From contig JAGGNK010006515.1 in the NCBI GenBank assembly GCA_017590115.1, positions 638,646-702,645 on the forward strand: a stretch of DNA of 64,000 bases, given 5' to 3'. Below the pieces are notes generated by a model that did no database searches, was not told the origin of the DNA, and saw nothing but the letters and a program-made list of their open reading frames with translations. The DNA is from Montifringilla adamsi (lineage: Eukaryota; Chordata; Aves; Passeriformes; Passeridae). The position numbers were made by a program, and so were the translations under genes. Positions 9,926 through 20,610 of this stretch are shown here, piece after piece; within the stretch, counting starts at the first letter, position 1, and every line of letters begins with the position of its first letter.

Positions 9926-10968
9926 TGTGTTTCACTTTGCAGTGAAAAATACCCAATGCCAGCTCGAACATTTGAGTTTTCCACCCTGCAGCAAGCCACT
10001 TTTCCCTTTTTCTAATTTTTCTCCCCAAGCAAAAAAATTTTCACTGAATTACTACTGATAGAGCTTCCTCCCTTTTATGCTGTGCAAAGACCTGGCAGTG
10101 GGGTCAGGACTTGTGATCCACAGCTGGCCTCAAGTCTCATGAGCCAAAGTATCATGGAAGATGCTGGAAAAGGGCAGAGGGAATTTCTGAGTGTTTCAGA
10201 GGGAGCAGCATCCAATGTAAAAACACATGTGCTGAGGTCCATGGAGCCAAGCCCCTTTGTCTTGGAATTATAATGTTAATTAGACCTGACCAGGCATTTC
10301 CCAATGTTGATAAGCAATGATTTTTGCAGGTTGAATTTTCCAGAGGAAAGTGTGTTGAAAGAATGTTGCCTTTTGCCAAAAAAAAAAAAAAAAAAAAAAA
10401 AAAGTCCTTAAAAGAAACAAAACACCATAACAAAAAAAGCACAAACAACCTTTTGAAACCCCTTTTGGCACACACCTAACCTGCCTTTGCCACATTCCCC
10501 CTAAGTGACATTCCCAAGGTTCCACCAGGTTTTTTGGAAGGGCGAGGAGCAGAAGTGCTGCTTTTCTTTTCCTTGGACACACATCTGGTGTTATGGGATT
10601 GCTTGTTCCAGCTGGGATTGACCTCAGCCAGAGCTTGGCTTCATGGAAGCGGGGCCAGTGTTTTTTGTGTCCTCACCAGCACAAATGGAACTGGGGGAAA
10701 ATGGAGCTGGGACCATGCAAAGTGGTCATCACAGGAAAATGAGGCTGCAACCCCACCCATTCCTGCCTCCTGTCTGTGATTTTTCAGCTGGATGGCTGAT
10801 GGGATCAGCAGGAATCCAACTGTCCTCTCTGCTGCGCTGTGTCACGACTGGACAGCTCTGAAGGAAATCAGAAATGTGTTTTTACATCTTGTGGTCCTAA
10901 AAGCTTCCCTCAGTTCCTCCTCTGCTCTGACTCCTGGCTGTTGGTGAGGTGGTTGCTCTCTTGCTGGA
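9926..10968. other. Unique sequence with a 26-nt poly(A)
   Basis: Holds a 26-nt A run at 10378-10403 followed by an A-rich shoulder. The flanks show no target duplication. No gene is evident. Confidence 0.55.
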
Positions 10969-11190
10969 ATTTCATGGAATCAGAGAATCATTAAGGGTGG
11001 AAAAGCCCTCTGAGATCATGGAGTCCAACCATTCCCCCAGCACTGCCAAGGCCACCACCAACCCATGTCCCCAGGTACCACATCCATCTGGATTTCAAAT
11101 CCCTCCAGGGACTGCAGCTCCACCACTGCCCTGGGCAGCTGTGCCAGGGCTGGACAACCCTTTCAAGATATTTTTCCTCATCCCCAGGCT
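10969..11190 (-). mobile_element. CR1 LINE 3' end of another subfamily, reverse strand
   Basis: The plus strand opens with TTCATGGAATCAGAGAATCA, then GGAAAAGCCCTCTGAGATCA, TGGAGTCCAACCATTCCCCC and CCCTGGGCAGCTGTGCCAGG, ending near ATATTTTTCCTCATCCCC. This is the subfamily whose forward 3' end reads AGAGGGCTTTTCCA, distinct from the GGTTTGGGTTGGAAGG group. Confidence 0.9.
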
Positions 11191-11642
11191 AGACTGCCCA
11201 GTGATGCCATCTTGGCAGGACCTTGCTTTTCTTAGCACTTTGGGTGCCATCAAGCTACAGGGCATCCCAGGAAAATGTGTGTCTTCATTTATTCCTGCTT
11301 TGAGAATATTCTTAGGCTCATCTTCTAATCACCCCCCTTCAAAAGACGTGCATGAACCCTCATCCCCTGCTCCCACTGCCTCTAAACCTTGGCTTGGTGA
11401 AGGATGCTTGTCCAATTCCCCACTTCCCTGAGCCTTGAGCTGAATCAATGTTCCTTATCTTCCTGTGGATGATGATAATGGCTTTGCAGCCCACGTATTC
11501 CTAATGTTCCTCACACAGAAAAAAAAAAAAAGAAGTCACTGGAGTCTGGAGAGAGTCTCCTTAATGTTTCTGTGCATAGGCCCTGGGGAGACCATTGCTT
11601 CCTGAAATATTCCCAGCTCCAGCCTCTGTGTTCCTTGTCAGT
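11191..11642. other. Unique sequence with a 13-nt poly(A)
   Basis: Unique spacer between two reversed CR1 copies with an A run at 11519-11531. Nothing else seen. Confidence 0.55.
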
Positions 11643-11812
11643 TGTGGGTCGGAAAGGACCTCAAAGCTCATCCAGTGCCACCCCTACCATGGCAGGGACA
11701 CCTTTCACTGTCACAGGTTGTCCCAAGCCCCAGTGTCCAGCCTGGCCTTGGACACTCACAGGAATCCAGTGGCAGCCACAGCTTCTCTGGGAAACCTGCT
11801 CCACCTTGAGTT
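11643..11812 (-). mobile_element. CR1 LINE 3' end, reverse strand
   Basis: The plus strand shows GTCGGAAAGGACCTCAAAGC, CCACCCCTACCATGGCAGGG, CCAGCCTGGCCTTGGACACT and GGCAGCCACAGCTTCTCTGG. It is more diverged than its neighbours, with small indels, and the tail is absent. Confidence 0.88.
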
Positions 11813-13720
11813 AGGACAGGATCTTAGGTTTAAAGGAAGCTCAAATTTGAACCTGTCCCCAGTCCAGGTTAAAGGGTTTCCTGTGTAGCAGAGAATCTGG
11901 GGGAACTAAAGGCAAGATCCTGAGTGTTTCATGCAAAGCCTATAAATTTATTCTGGATACAAGTAGTGCTTGCAATAGATTGACAAGGTTATCAGGAAGG
12001 TCACCAAGCAAAGGGTGATTCAGACTCTCTTTTGTCTCAGCCCACAGCCTCCAAGGCTTAAGCAAAGCCTTTCAGACAAGGCCAAGGACAAAGATGTGAG
12101 GACTTTCCTGTGGAGGGTCAGACTTTGGTTGCTATCTTGATTAAATTAAGCCTTGTACACATGAACTCACATAAAATTCCTGCCCTCCACTTCCCTCCAT
12201 GCTTTATTAGGTGCTTTAATTGTTTTACACCCTTTTCTACCCTTTGCCTTAGATATGCTGAGCTTTGTTTTCCTTTCCACAATAGCTGGTGATGGATTTT
12301 GACTGGAGTAATCTTGGCACCAGTCTTCTCCTTTGGGAAATGCCCCTGTGAATGGGCCAGAAGGAGTTGATGACATTGCTCTGCCCAGAGGCTGCTCCAG
12401 CAGGGGAAGTCTGTGATTAGACTTCAACAGGCTTTGGATGGAGTCTGTCCTACAGAGACGGTGTCAACGTGCTGCTATTTCCTGAAAATCAGCCTGGCCT
12501 GGAGCAGGGAACACATCTAGAGGGCTCTAATCAGTCCTTCTGGCCTTCAGTGGGACCCAGCCCACGAGCTCTGTGATTGCAGGGGATACCAAACAACTCC
12601 TTTTATTTACCTTAAGCATTGCTTTGAGTATGAGCCTGGTCAAAGTAGCGCCAGTGGTGGAAGAGCGAAGAACCTGAGCCTCTCCACATGGAATGTTACT
12701 TCATTTTCCAGCTACTTCCTACTCAGGGAAATATTGTTTGCAGATGGTGCAGTCACAAAACCATCATGTACCACTCTGTTATTATCCAGATGGATTTATT
12801 GCTGCCGGGAAACCTCTCTGCTGTCTCGTTTTGGGAGCAAGGCTCACACATGGAATGGTTCTGCTCAAGATCCATCCAGTGCCAAGACGTAAAAACTCCA
12901 CATCCATAACCCTGTCAGACTGGTTTGCTGTTGCTTCCTTTAAATCCCAGCCTGGGCTTGGCAGGATGGACAGAAAGGCCTGGAGATCTTGAGTCCTTTT
13001 GGGGTCAGACAGGGAGAGACTCCGTTCCTTACAGGAAAAGCAGATGCCATGGAGGAGGTTGTATCCCATCTCACCTCTCAGAGGAGATGGAAAAATGCTC
13101 GGCGTTCCAGCAGGAAGGTCACTTGCTGCAGGTGCCTCTGACTCCTTTGCTCACCCACTGGCATGAGTTGTTTCATCCACTTGCCAAAAAAACTTGGAAG
13201 AAATAAAGGATGTAATGCCACCAGGCAGACCAGAGCCACCTGGAAATCCTGGAAAATGGCCTGTCCATCCCGTAGTGTGAATGATGCCAACATCTGGCTG
13301 ACTTCCCTTGAAGACACCCATTTTGAGGCTTCCATCAGCCTGCCCTGGAAGCTGGGCAGGTTCAAAACACCCCTCCACACTGAAACCAGCTGGGAAAAGT
13401 CTCACAGGTGAGGGGAATTTCTTCCTGGCTACCATAGAGGAGACCCCCAAATTATGCCAGAGAACCTCAACTCCAAAAGAGCAATCCTCTCATTTCCCAC
13501 TCAAATCAGAGATGGGGAAGCATCAGGGTTGGAGCTCCAGGCTGGGTCCTGGATCTCCAGCAGGTTATTCTCCCTGCCCTGGTCACGGTTTCTTAAATTT
13601 CCCAACTTTTTTTTGGCTGGCAGCAGTGTTTTTGAAACAGCATCCACGGAAATTATGGTCTTGCTTCACTGCCCACACTTGGATGACAGCTGGCTCTGGC
13701 TGGAGCTCTTTAAATCTAGT
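11813..13720. other. Unique sequence, no gene seen
   Basis: Nearly 2 kb without recognisable repeats. The part at 12100-12300 is AT-richer (TTGATTAAATTAAGCC, GCTTTATTAGGTGCTTTAAT). Open frames around 12693-13733 on both strands lack splice-site support or family signatures. Confidence 0.5.
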
Positions 13721-13960
13721 GGTCTGCATTTAAATAAGTTTCATTTATTAAAATTAGGTGAAACATAGCTCTTGCCATAAACAATATTTGGTTTTTTTTC
13801 AAGACCTGCTCAGCAATTTCATCTTTTCCTTTAATTGAGCCTTTTGATCAATTTTGTATTTTTTTCTTGCTGGTTATTTATGTGTGTACAGCCCATATTT
13901 GTGTGGGTTTGGTGCTGATCAGCTGCGTGTGTGTTTACAATAGCCCTTGTGTTATCCCAG
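13721..13960. promoter_or_regulatory. Candidate non-coding conserved element
   Basis: AT-rich unique DNA with forkhead-like (ATAAACAATATTTGG, about 13777; TGTTTACAAT, about 13932) and TCF/POU-like (CTTTTGATCAATTTTG, about 13842) cores. No repeat structure explains it. The motif content is suggestive only. Confidence 0.22.
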
Positions 13961-14517
13961 CCGGCAGCCTAAAAACACTTCCAAATTATTCCACATCAGA
14001 AGCAATGAGGGTTTGGATAGGCTCCTAGGGGAAAGTCTTGAAATGGTGCCCAAACCTCAGTCCCAATGCTGTAAGTCAGGCACGTGGCTGATATTTTATC
14101 CACCCCAGCCTGGACTTTCACAGGCTGTTTTGTTTGTGGAGGAAACGGGAACTTGGGAGCAATTTTAATCAGCGATTTCTTGGAGATGGGCTTCCTCCAT
14201 TCCTTCGTCCTGTTCTCCTCTGCTGACACACGTGCCTGCTCTCTGCCCGTGTTTTCTAAGGAAAAATTATGGAAAATAAGTGCACAGAAGCACAATGGGC
14301 AGGTTGGACTGGAACAAATCCCTCGGTGGAAAGGGGCTGACCTGACTTGTGCCTTTGGAGCCATGCTGGTTTTATGTATAAAATATTTTTTTAAAAAAAC
14401 GTTATGTATAAAACTTGGATGATGTAGATGGGTGAGCACCAGGGATTTCAAGTCCAGCTCTGTTTGGTGTTCAGACCTAAATAGTGCTGTAAAAAACCCT
14501 GGAAATGCTCCAGTAAA
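13961..14517. other. Unique AT-leaning sequence
   Basis: Contains a T7A7 self-complementary run at 14386-14399 flanked by a direct repeat of TTATGTATAAAA (14374-14385 and 14402-14413), a likely replication-slippage product. No gene seen. Confidence 0.5.
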
Positions 14518-14620
14518 TCCCAGAGTGGTTTGGGTTGGAAGGCACCATAAAAACCATCTCATTCCACCCCTTGCCGAGGGCAGGGGCACCTTCCACTACA
14601 CCAGGTTGCTCAATGTGGAA
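14518..14620 (-). mobile_element. CR1 LINE 3' fragment, reverse strand
   Basis: About 100 bases: CCAGAGTGGTTTGGGTTGGA, GGCACCATAAAAACCATCTC, ACCCCTTGCCGAGGGCAGGG, ending near CCAGGTTGCTCAATG. Only the extreme 3' end of the element was inserted or survives. Confidence 0.9.
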
Positions 14621-15040
14621 AAAATCAGTGTTGTCTCAAAACCAAATTCCTACATATGAGTTCAGTTCTGGAATTCTTTGCTTTTTAGCTGGACTAAATA
14701 TGACAATGTTTTCCAAAAATATTGCCATTACTGTGGCTTGAAGACTCAACACCTGAGCCAGCTCTGGTCTTGGACCCTCAGTTACTCATAAATAATCCAC
14801 TGTACTATTGGAGTAAAGATCACTTGAAAAAATGTAATTTAAAACCTGCACACGCATTGATTTAGGAATGCAAAATGATTTTGTTACTATCTCATCTCAA
14901 AACCTTTTCCTTGGCTGTCTGCAATTCTGAATCACAAAATGTGTTCCAGAAACGCCCTTATCGTGTCCTACAGTGTGAGGGAAGACATTCCATGGGGGTT
15001 GTTTTTCTCAAAAACATTAAAACATCACAAGCAGTGTGGA
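14621..15040. other. Unique AT-rich sequence
   Basis: Nothing recognisable between two CR1 fragments of opposite strand. Confidence 0.55.
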
Positions 15041-15185
15041 TTCCCCATCCCTGGCTGTGTCCAAGGCCAGGTTGGGCAGAGTTTGGAGCAACCTGGGATA
15101 GGGGAAGGTGTCCCTGCCATGGCAGGAGTGGAATAAGATGGACTTTAAGGTCCCACCCAACCCAAACCAGGCTGGAAGTCTCTGA
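15041..15185 (+). mobile_element. CR1 LINE 3' end, forward
   Basis: Runs from CCCCATCCCTGGCTGTGTCC through GCCAGGTTGGGCAGAGTTTG, GAGCAACCTGGGATAGGGGA and GGTCCCACCCAACCCAAACC to a diverged tail (GTCTCTGATT). A short (CT)n run follows immediately at 15192-15210. Confidence 0.9.
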
Positions 15186-15191
15186 TTAAGA

Positions 15192-15210
15192 CCTCTCTCT
15201 CTCTCTCTCT
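15192..15210. repeat. Short (CT)n microsatellite
   Basis: About nine CT units directly after the CR1 3' end. Confidence 0.9.
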
Positions 15211-16254
15211 GTCCCTCAGAGTTTGGTGACTCCTTTACATGAACACCTCACAGAGGCAGTGCACTGAGGGCGGGAGAAGGACATAAATTTCTTCTCCTTA
15301 AGGCGGTGCAGAAGTTCAGAAAACAGATCCAGATCCTCTTGGATCACCTTGTCCTTTCCTCAACCTTCTAAAGAAAACCCAGGGATCTGGTGACGCTGAG
15401 TGACTTTTCAGAGAAAGGCAAAAGTCCCATTGGAATCCCGGGCCAGTCCTTTCCCTCATTAGGGCAATTTCACCTCTCCTGCAGCAGTGACCCATTTTTA
15501 AAGCGTTTCACACCTACTTTAAATCTCAGTGAAGGCCGTGAAACTCCTTTGGCCGTGGCCGCATGGTCTCTATTGTTAAGTAGACTGTTAAAATTAATCA
15601 ACCCAGATTAAACAGCAAAAATTATCACTCTGCTGAATCTGCTCCCTCAGAGACAGCCCCTTAAAGAGGGGCTGATTAAACCTCCGAAAAATCCTGGCAG
15701 GAATGACCTGTAGAAAGCATGGGGGGAAAAAAAAAATCAGTGGGGTGAGAAAGGCTCTGTGTGTTGGTCTGCTGGAATCCAAACTGCCCCTCACTGCAAA
15801 CCCCTTCACCAGCAAACCTCCCCTCTGCCTGAGGAGAGCTTCTGTATCCCAAATTCCCGTGCTCTCTCCCCAGAGGTGTGATCCTGTGAGCTCATGCTTG
15901 CTGCTGGCTCTGGGTCACACCCCAGTACACAGAGCCATCAGCAGAAGAGATTAAAGCACAAAATAAATTGGTAAATAGCCATGATTTGCCTCAGAGCTTA
16001 GGCTGGAGGTTTAAACTCATCCTTGGAGGAAGTCCTGCAGCATCCAGGGCGGGAGAATGGGAAGGGAACTCAAGGCCATATGCCTTCATGTGCACTTGTT
16101 GGAAGTGGAGGGCAGGAGGATGAGGAACAATTCCCTTGTGGATTTTCCCACTGGGCTACTGGAACAGAAGCATCTGGACCACTTCTGAAGGTCTGTTGGA
16201 GCCCTGGGCAGGCTGGATCCCTGAGGGAAAGGGACGCCTGAGCATTTGGGGAGG
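15211..16254. other. Unique sequence, no gene seen
   Basis: No repeat or exon recognised. An A-run shoulder lies at 15726-15735. Confidence 0.5.
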
Positions 16255-16459
16255 GGGATTTTTAGGGAAAATTCCTCATGGAAAGGGTGGCCAGGCATTG
16301 AAACAGGCTGTCCAGGGAAATGGTGGAGCCACCATCCCTGAAAGTGTTCCAAAAACGCGTGGATGTGGCACTTTAGAACACAGTGGCAGTGCTGGGTTGA
16401 TGGCTGGACTTGGTGATCTTAAAGGTCTTTCCCAGCCTAAATGATTCCATGATTCTGTG
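16255..16459 (+). mobile_element. CR1 LINE 3' end, forward (CAGGCATTG subfamily)
   Basis: Reads GGGAAAATTCCTCATGGAAA, GGTGGCCAGGCATTGAAACA, GGTGGAGCCACCATCCCTGA, GTGGATGTGGCACTTTAGAA, GATCTTAAAGGTCTTTCCCA, and ends CCTAAATGATTCCATGATTC TGTG. The 3' terminus is complete, with two units of the 8-bp tail. Confidence 0.94.
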
Positions 16460-17190
16460 TCTGCAGAACCTCCTTCCTCCTCTCCTTTCCCTGGCCTTCG
16501 CTCTCCCCCTCTCTGAGAGCACCTCAGCACGTCTGGAGGCAGCAATCACCCTCATCCCCAGCAGAATTTAATCTCCCGGTAATTAGAGATGGAAAATCAC
16601 AACATTGGGAATGTTTGTGCTTGAACAGAGTCCTGCCAAGACTTGGATTGCCTTGGAGTAAGCAGAGTGCTGTCAGGATCACAGGATGCCGAGCTGGAAA
16701 TCTGGGAGGGAGGCAGATCCTGTGGTTGAACAGGGTGGTTGCAATGCCACTGACTTGAGCAGAGCTCTGCTTTGTGTCAGCTGGGGAGGCAGCGCCTCTG
16801 GAATTGTGCTGGGATCCTGCTGGGTGGAGACTTGACTCTCAAAAGCCAGCAGATGATACCTGAAACCTGGGAATGTGTTTAATATCATGTGCGGCTCCCC
16901 CCGCTACCCCAGCTCTGGGTAGTCTGGCTCTCCAGCCCAAATGCCATCTGGTGCCAATAGCTGCTTTGGATTATTTTGTGGTTTCCTGAAAGGCAAACAA
17001 CTTCCATGCAGAGCTAATGGGGGAGCTCCCATCTCCGCTGCTGGATGTGTCACACAGCCCAGAGCTGGAGAAATGGAGTGAAACACAAAAGTGGTCACAG
17101 ATCTGTACTTCTTACAAGACCTGGAATGTTCCACCTGCAGTAATTTTCTTTTTTTTTTTTTTTTCCTTCCCTGTCCTGGATGCAGGACTT
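16460..17190. other. Unique sequence with 16-nt poly(T)
   Basis: T run at 17149-17164. Otherwise ordinary unique DNA. Confidence 0.5.
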
Positions 17191-17571
17191 GTTTTATGGT
17201 GCAAAAAAGAAATAATTGATCCTGGTTTATTTTGTATATCCCTTTTTATAGAGTTTTTAAAGAACATCCCCTGTCTATCCCCAACTGGTCAGTAACAAGT
17301 TGTTACTCTACTCATTGGTCACTCAAACCCACAGTATTTTGTGAAAGATAGTTTTCATTTTTTCTATCTAACGGCGTAAAAACAGTTTATACAGGTGGCT
17401 AGTATTTATCATAGTCCTAGAGTTCTTTCTCAAGGAAAGCAAGTTGTTTTCCACAGCTGCAGCACTCTGTTCTCACAAAGGGCTGTCAGCTTTCTCTTAG
17501 CTTCCGTCAGCTCGACTCAGGATTCCATCTGTAGGCCTTTGGCTGCTGTTTCACCAGCACACTTCCCCACA
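17191..17571 (-). mobile_element. Probable solo LTR of an endogenous retrovirus, reverse strand
   Basis: The AT-rich block differs from its flanks. On the minus strand it has a TATAAA-type promoter box (17386-17391) and an AATAAA signal about 160 bases downstream (complement of 17226-17231), the spacing expected of an LTR. The plus strand carries ACTGGTCAGTAACAAGTTGT and CTCATTGGTCACTC. The right edge may be the CA of TTCCCCACA near 17571. I could not fix the left edge or a target duplication, so the boundaries are approximate. No retroviral coding remnant is seen. Confidence 0.45.
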
Positions 17572-17636
17572 GTAAAAACTTGTCCAGAAGCTGCTCAGCA
17601 AATTTTGACAAAATCCCGGAGTGCCAGGAAGAGGGG

Positions 17637-17890
17637 GAATGGCTTCAAACTGCAAGAGGGCAGGGATAGATGGGATATTGGAAATAAATTCTTCTCTGTG
17701 AGGGTGGGCAGGCCCTGGCACAGGGTGCCCAGAGCAGTTGTGGCTGTCTCTGGATCCCTGGCAGTGTCCAAGACCACGTTGGACAGGGCTTGGAGCAACC
17801 TGGGCTAGTGGGAGGTGTCCCTGCCTATGGCAGGGGTGGCACTGGATCAGCTTCAAGGTCCTTTCCAAGCCCAACCCACTGAGTGGTTCT
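17637..17890 (+). mobile_element. CR1 LINE 3' end, forward
   Basis: Begins near AATGGCTTCAAACTGCAAGA and passes GGGATATTGGAAATAAATTC, GGCACAGGGTGCCCAGAGCA and TTGGAGCAACCTGGGCTAGT, ending around CCCAACCCACTGAGTGG. The plus translation keeps the CR1 ORF2 C-terminus open (FFSVRVGRPWHRVPR, then LDRAWSNLG). The antisense open frame at 17551-18411 crosses this copy and is not a gene. Confidence 0.94.
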
Positions 17891-20337
17891 AAATTCCCTG
17901 AGAGCCTGTTGGAGCTTTCGGTCTGATCTATTGGATCTGAGGACATCTGGAGGCTCCCTTCCTCCCTGCCACCATCTTTTGGCAGGAACAAGCTGTGATG
18001 GAGCCGCAGGGAATCAGCTCCATGCTGGGGCCAGCAGCAGCTCCTGCAGCTGGAAGGCAGGGCAGCCCTTGGGTCTCTGCCCACTTGGCAACCCCCTCCC
18101 TGAACCCAGGGCTCATTGTTGGCCGGGGGCTCCCAGAGCCAGCCCCGAGGGCCTGGCCAGCAATTCCTGGCACTCCCCAGGGCTGATTTGCATCTCCTTT
18201 GGTCCCACCAGCCCACCTTAATGAACAGCTCTCGCCTTGACTCCTTTCCAGGATGCCAGATTTTGGAGGCTGCAGAGAGACAGAAAGTCTGCACAGTTTG
18301 CTGAGGAGGAAAACCTTGAATAAAGCCCTGAACCAGAGCATTTGACAGCATTGGCACTCTGGGGATGCTCCTGGCATTCCCTGGTGTGAACAAACGGGGA
18401 TGGGATGGCAAACCTCAAGCACCTGCCAGATGCTGGATTCCGTTCCCACTCCTCATCCTCCTCACACAGCTCCACTCCAGGCTGAATATCCCAGCAGAGC
18501 TTGGCAAGAGAGAGGGAATTCACATGTTCCTGCTCCCTGCAGCTGGGCTGAGGGAATTGTTCCGTGGTGGCTCTGCTCTGCACTCCCACAGCACAGCAGT
18601 GACCTCAACTTGGGTCACTCCAGAGCTACAGAGACAAAACAGGTGCTTGGTAACAGATTTTATCCTGATTTTCCAGATAAATGCCAGCTCTCTTTTTATG
18701 TCTTCTGAGCTCTGTCTCACTATTTTATATCCTTCAGAACTCACTTTGCTGGTTGCATGTCGTGATATCTATTTTATGGTGTTGTTTCTATCTGTTAAAA
18801 ATAGTATTTTCTAAAAGTCAATTTTTCTTTGTCTGCACTTCGCCTTATGAAAGACTCATTTGAAACTGGTTTCAATCCCTCAGGTGTCAATCACCAGTAT
18901 TTTCTACATATGAAAAGGAGAATAATTTGAATTCAAACGTGGCTTCAAAACATAGAGTTTGAGATTTTTCCCCGAGGTAAAATAGGTGTAATTTGAAAGG
19001 TGGGTTTTGTCTGTGTTAATGTCAAAGTAAATTTTAACTGCCTTTTTTTCTTTTTTTTTTCCTTTTCTTTTTTTTTTTTTAGCAGAAGCTTGAAGTTACT
19101 GATAATGAGACTTTTGGACAACTTGACTTGAAAAACTGATGCTTTGAAAGCTGTGAAATGTCTGAGAAAGGCTGTCAACTTTTTTTTTTTTTTTTTTTTT
19201 TTGATGCTTAATTAAAAATAATCATGGTTCTGGGAAGGGGCTCATTTACCCTGGCTTCTTGTTGGTTCTCTCCAACCTGTCTTCTCTCCGGTGATGGAAA
19301 CTCATCCCAGAGCTCTTCTCCTGGACCTGGCTCAGTGCAGCACTTGCTTCTGGAAGTGCTGCCACACATAACCAAAGCCTGTGGCTCCTGTAACTCACTT
19401 GGCACAAGCCAGCCTGGCATTTTCCTCAGCAGGGCTTATCCCAGACTGGTTTAAAAGCTGAAAGGTAAACAAAAAGGAGGATTAGACCAAAGCAGTTGCA
19501 GAGCACACGTTGTACATACTGATGTCTTGTTGGAACAGGAGCAGGCTGGAAAAAGCACTGCCCGTGTTTAATGAGGGTGCAGTCTTGCATCCTGAATCCC
19601 TGCCTCCTTTGCCAATCAGATATTCTGCATCACTGAAGGAACCAGGCTAATGAGATTACAGGTTATCACCTCGAGAAATAAAACCCAACTGTTGGAAGAA
19701 CAAGATTTCTGTGGGAATTGTGCTAAATTGTGCCTGGGTTGGATCGCTGGGCTCTCCTCCTGGGGCTGTTCAGGGGAAAGCACTGAGCCCTGAAAGTGTT
19801 TCCACATAGGTGACTCTGCATCTCCAGGCCAAAAATACAAAACTGGAGTCACTTTATATCCTGGGTTTTACCAGGGCTGAGCAAAGTCAGGCCAGTTTCA
19901 CATATGGCACTTCACAGATTTGTTTTGCCCCAGCTGCCTATGCTGTGCCTGCTGCACCACGGAATATCCTTGGGATTTTCCACAAATGCTGCTCCCTAAG
20001 TGCACAGCCAGATGTGGGGCAGCAGGAACAGACTGCAGGCAGAGGAGGAAAACCTCCACAGCAGTGATCTTCAGGAAGGAAACCTCTCCAGGTTTTTCAT
20101 CCTGGCTGAGGCTGTGCATATCTGTAGGAACAGCTGCAGCATCCACTCCTGTTTATCCAGCTCTGCACCTCTGGCATCTCCCACTCTCCAGGCACTGGAA
20201 TCCCAAGGAGGGTTGAGGGATGGAAGTGCTTTTCCAGCTCTGTGCCTGTTTTTGGTGGGTCTTAAAAGTAGTTTTGCAGCTGGATTTCTTTACCTTTGTT
20301 CCCTATAAAATCCCCTGCTGGCAGAGCAGGAAGACTA
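17891..20337. other. Unique sequence with pyrimidine and poly(T) tracts
   Basis: Contains a 40-nt pure pyrimidine tract at 19041-19080 that ends in AGCAG, and a 23-nt T run at 19180-19202. The stretch at 18640-19030 is AT-rich and repeat-free. The many open frames at 17883-18590 occupy both strands of the same GC-rich DNA and none is convincing. Confidence 0.5.
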
Positions 20338-20610
20338 TGGAATCTCCTGAGCTGGAAGGGACCCACAGGGATCACGGAGTCCAAGCCCTGGCCCTGCACA
20401 GACAGCCCAACAATCCCAGCCTGTGCACCCCTGGGAGCATTGTTCAAATGTTCCTTGGGCTCTGGCAGCCTGGGGCTGTGCCCTTTCCCTGGGGGAGCCT
20501 GGGCAGTGCCAGCACTCTCTGGGGGAAGAACCTTTTCCTGATATCCCACCTGACCCTGCCCTGACACAGCTCCAGCCACTCCCTCAGGTGCTGTCCCTGT
20601 CACAGAGAGC
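20338..20610 (-). mobile_element. CR1 LINE 3' end, ACCCACAGGGATCA subfamily, reverse strand
   Basis: The plus strand reads CCTGAGCTGGAAGGGACCCA, CAGGGATCACGGAGTCCAAG, GGCCCTGCACAGACAGCCCA, GAGCATTGTTCAAATGTTCC, CCTTTTCCTGATATCCCACC and CCACTCCCTCAGGTGCTGTC. Same subfamily as the copy at 51606-51772 and different from the GGTTTGGGTTGGAAGG group. Confidence 0.9.

Noticed and set aside
17551..18411. 286-codon minus-strand open frame, the longest in the window
   Set aside because: It is antisense to the CR1 at 17637-17890, and the remainder is low-information GC-rich DNA.
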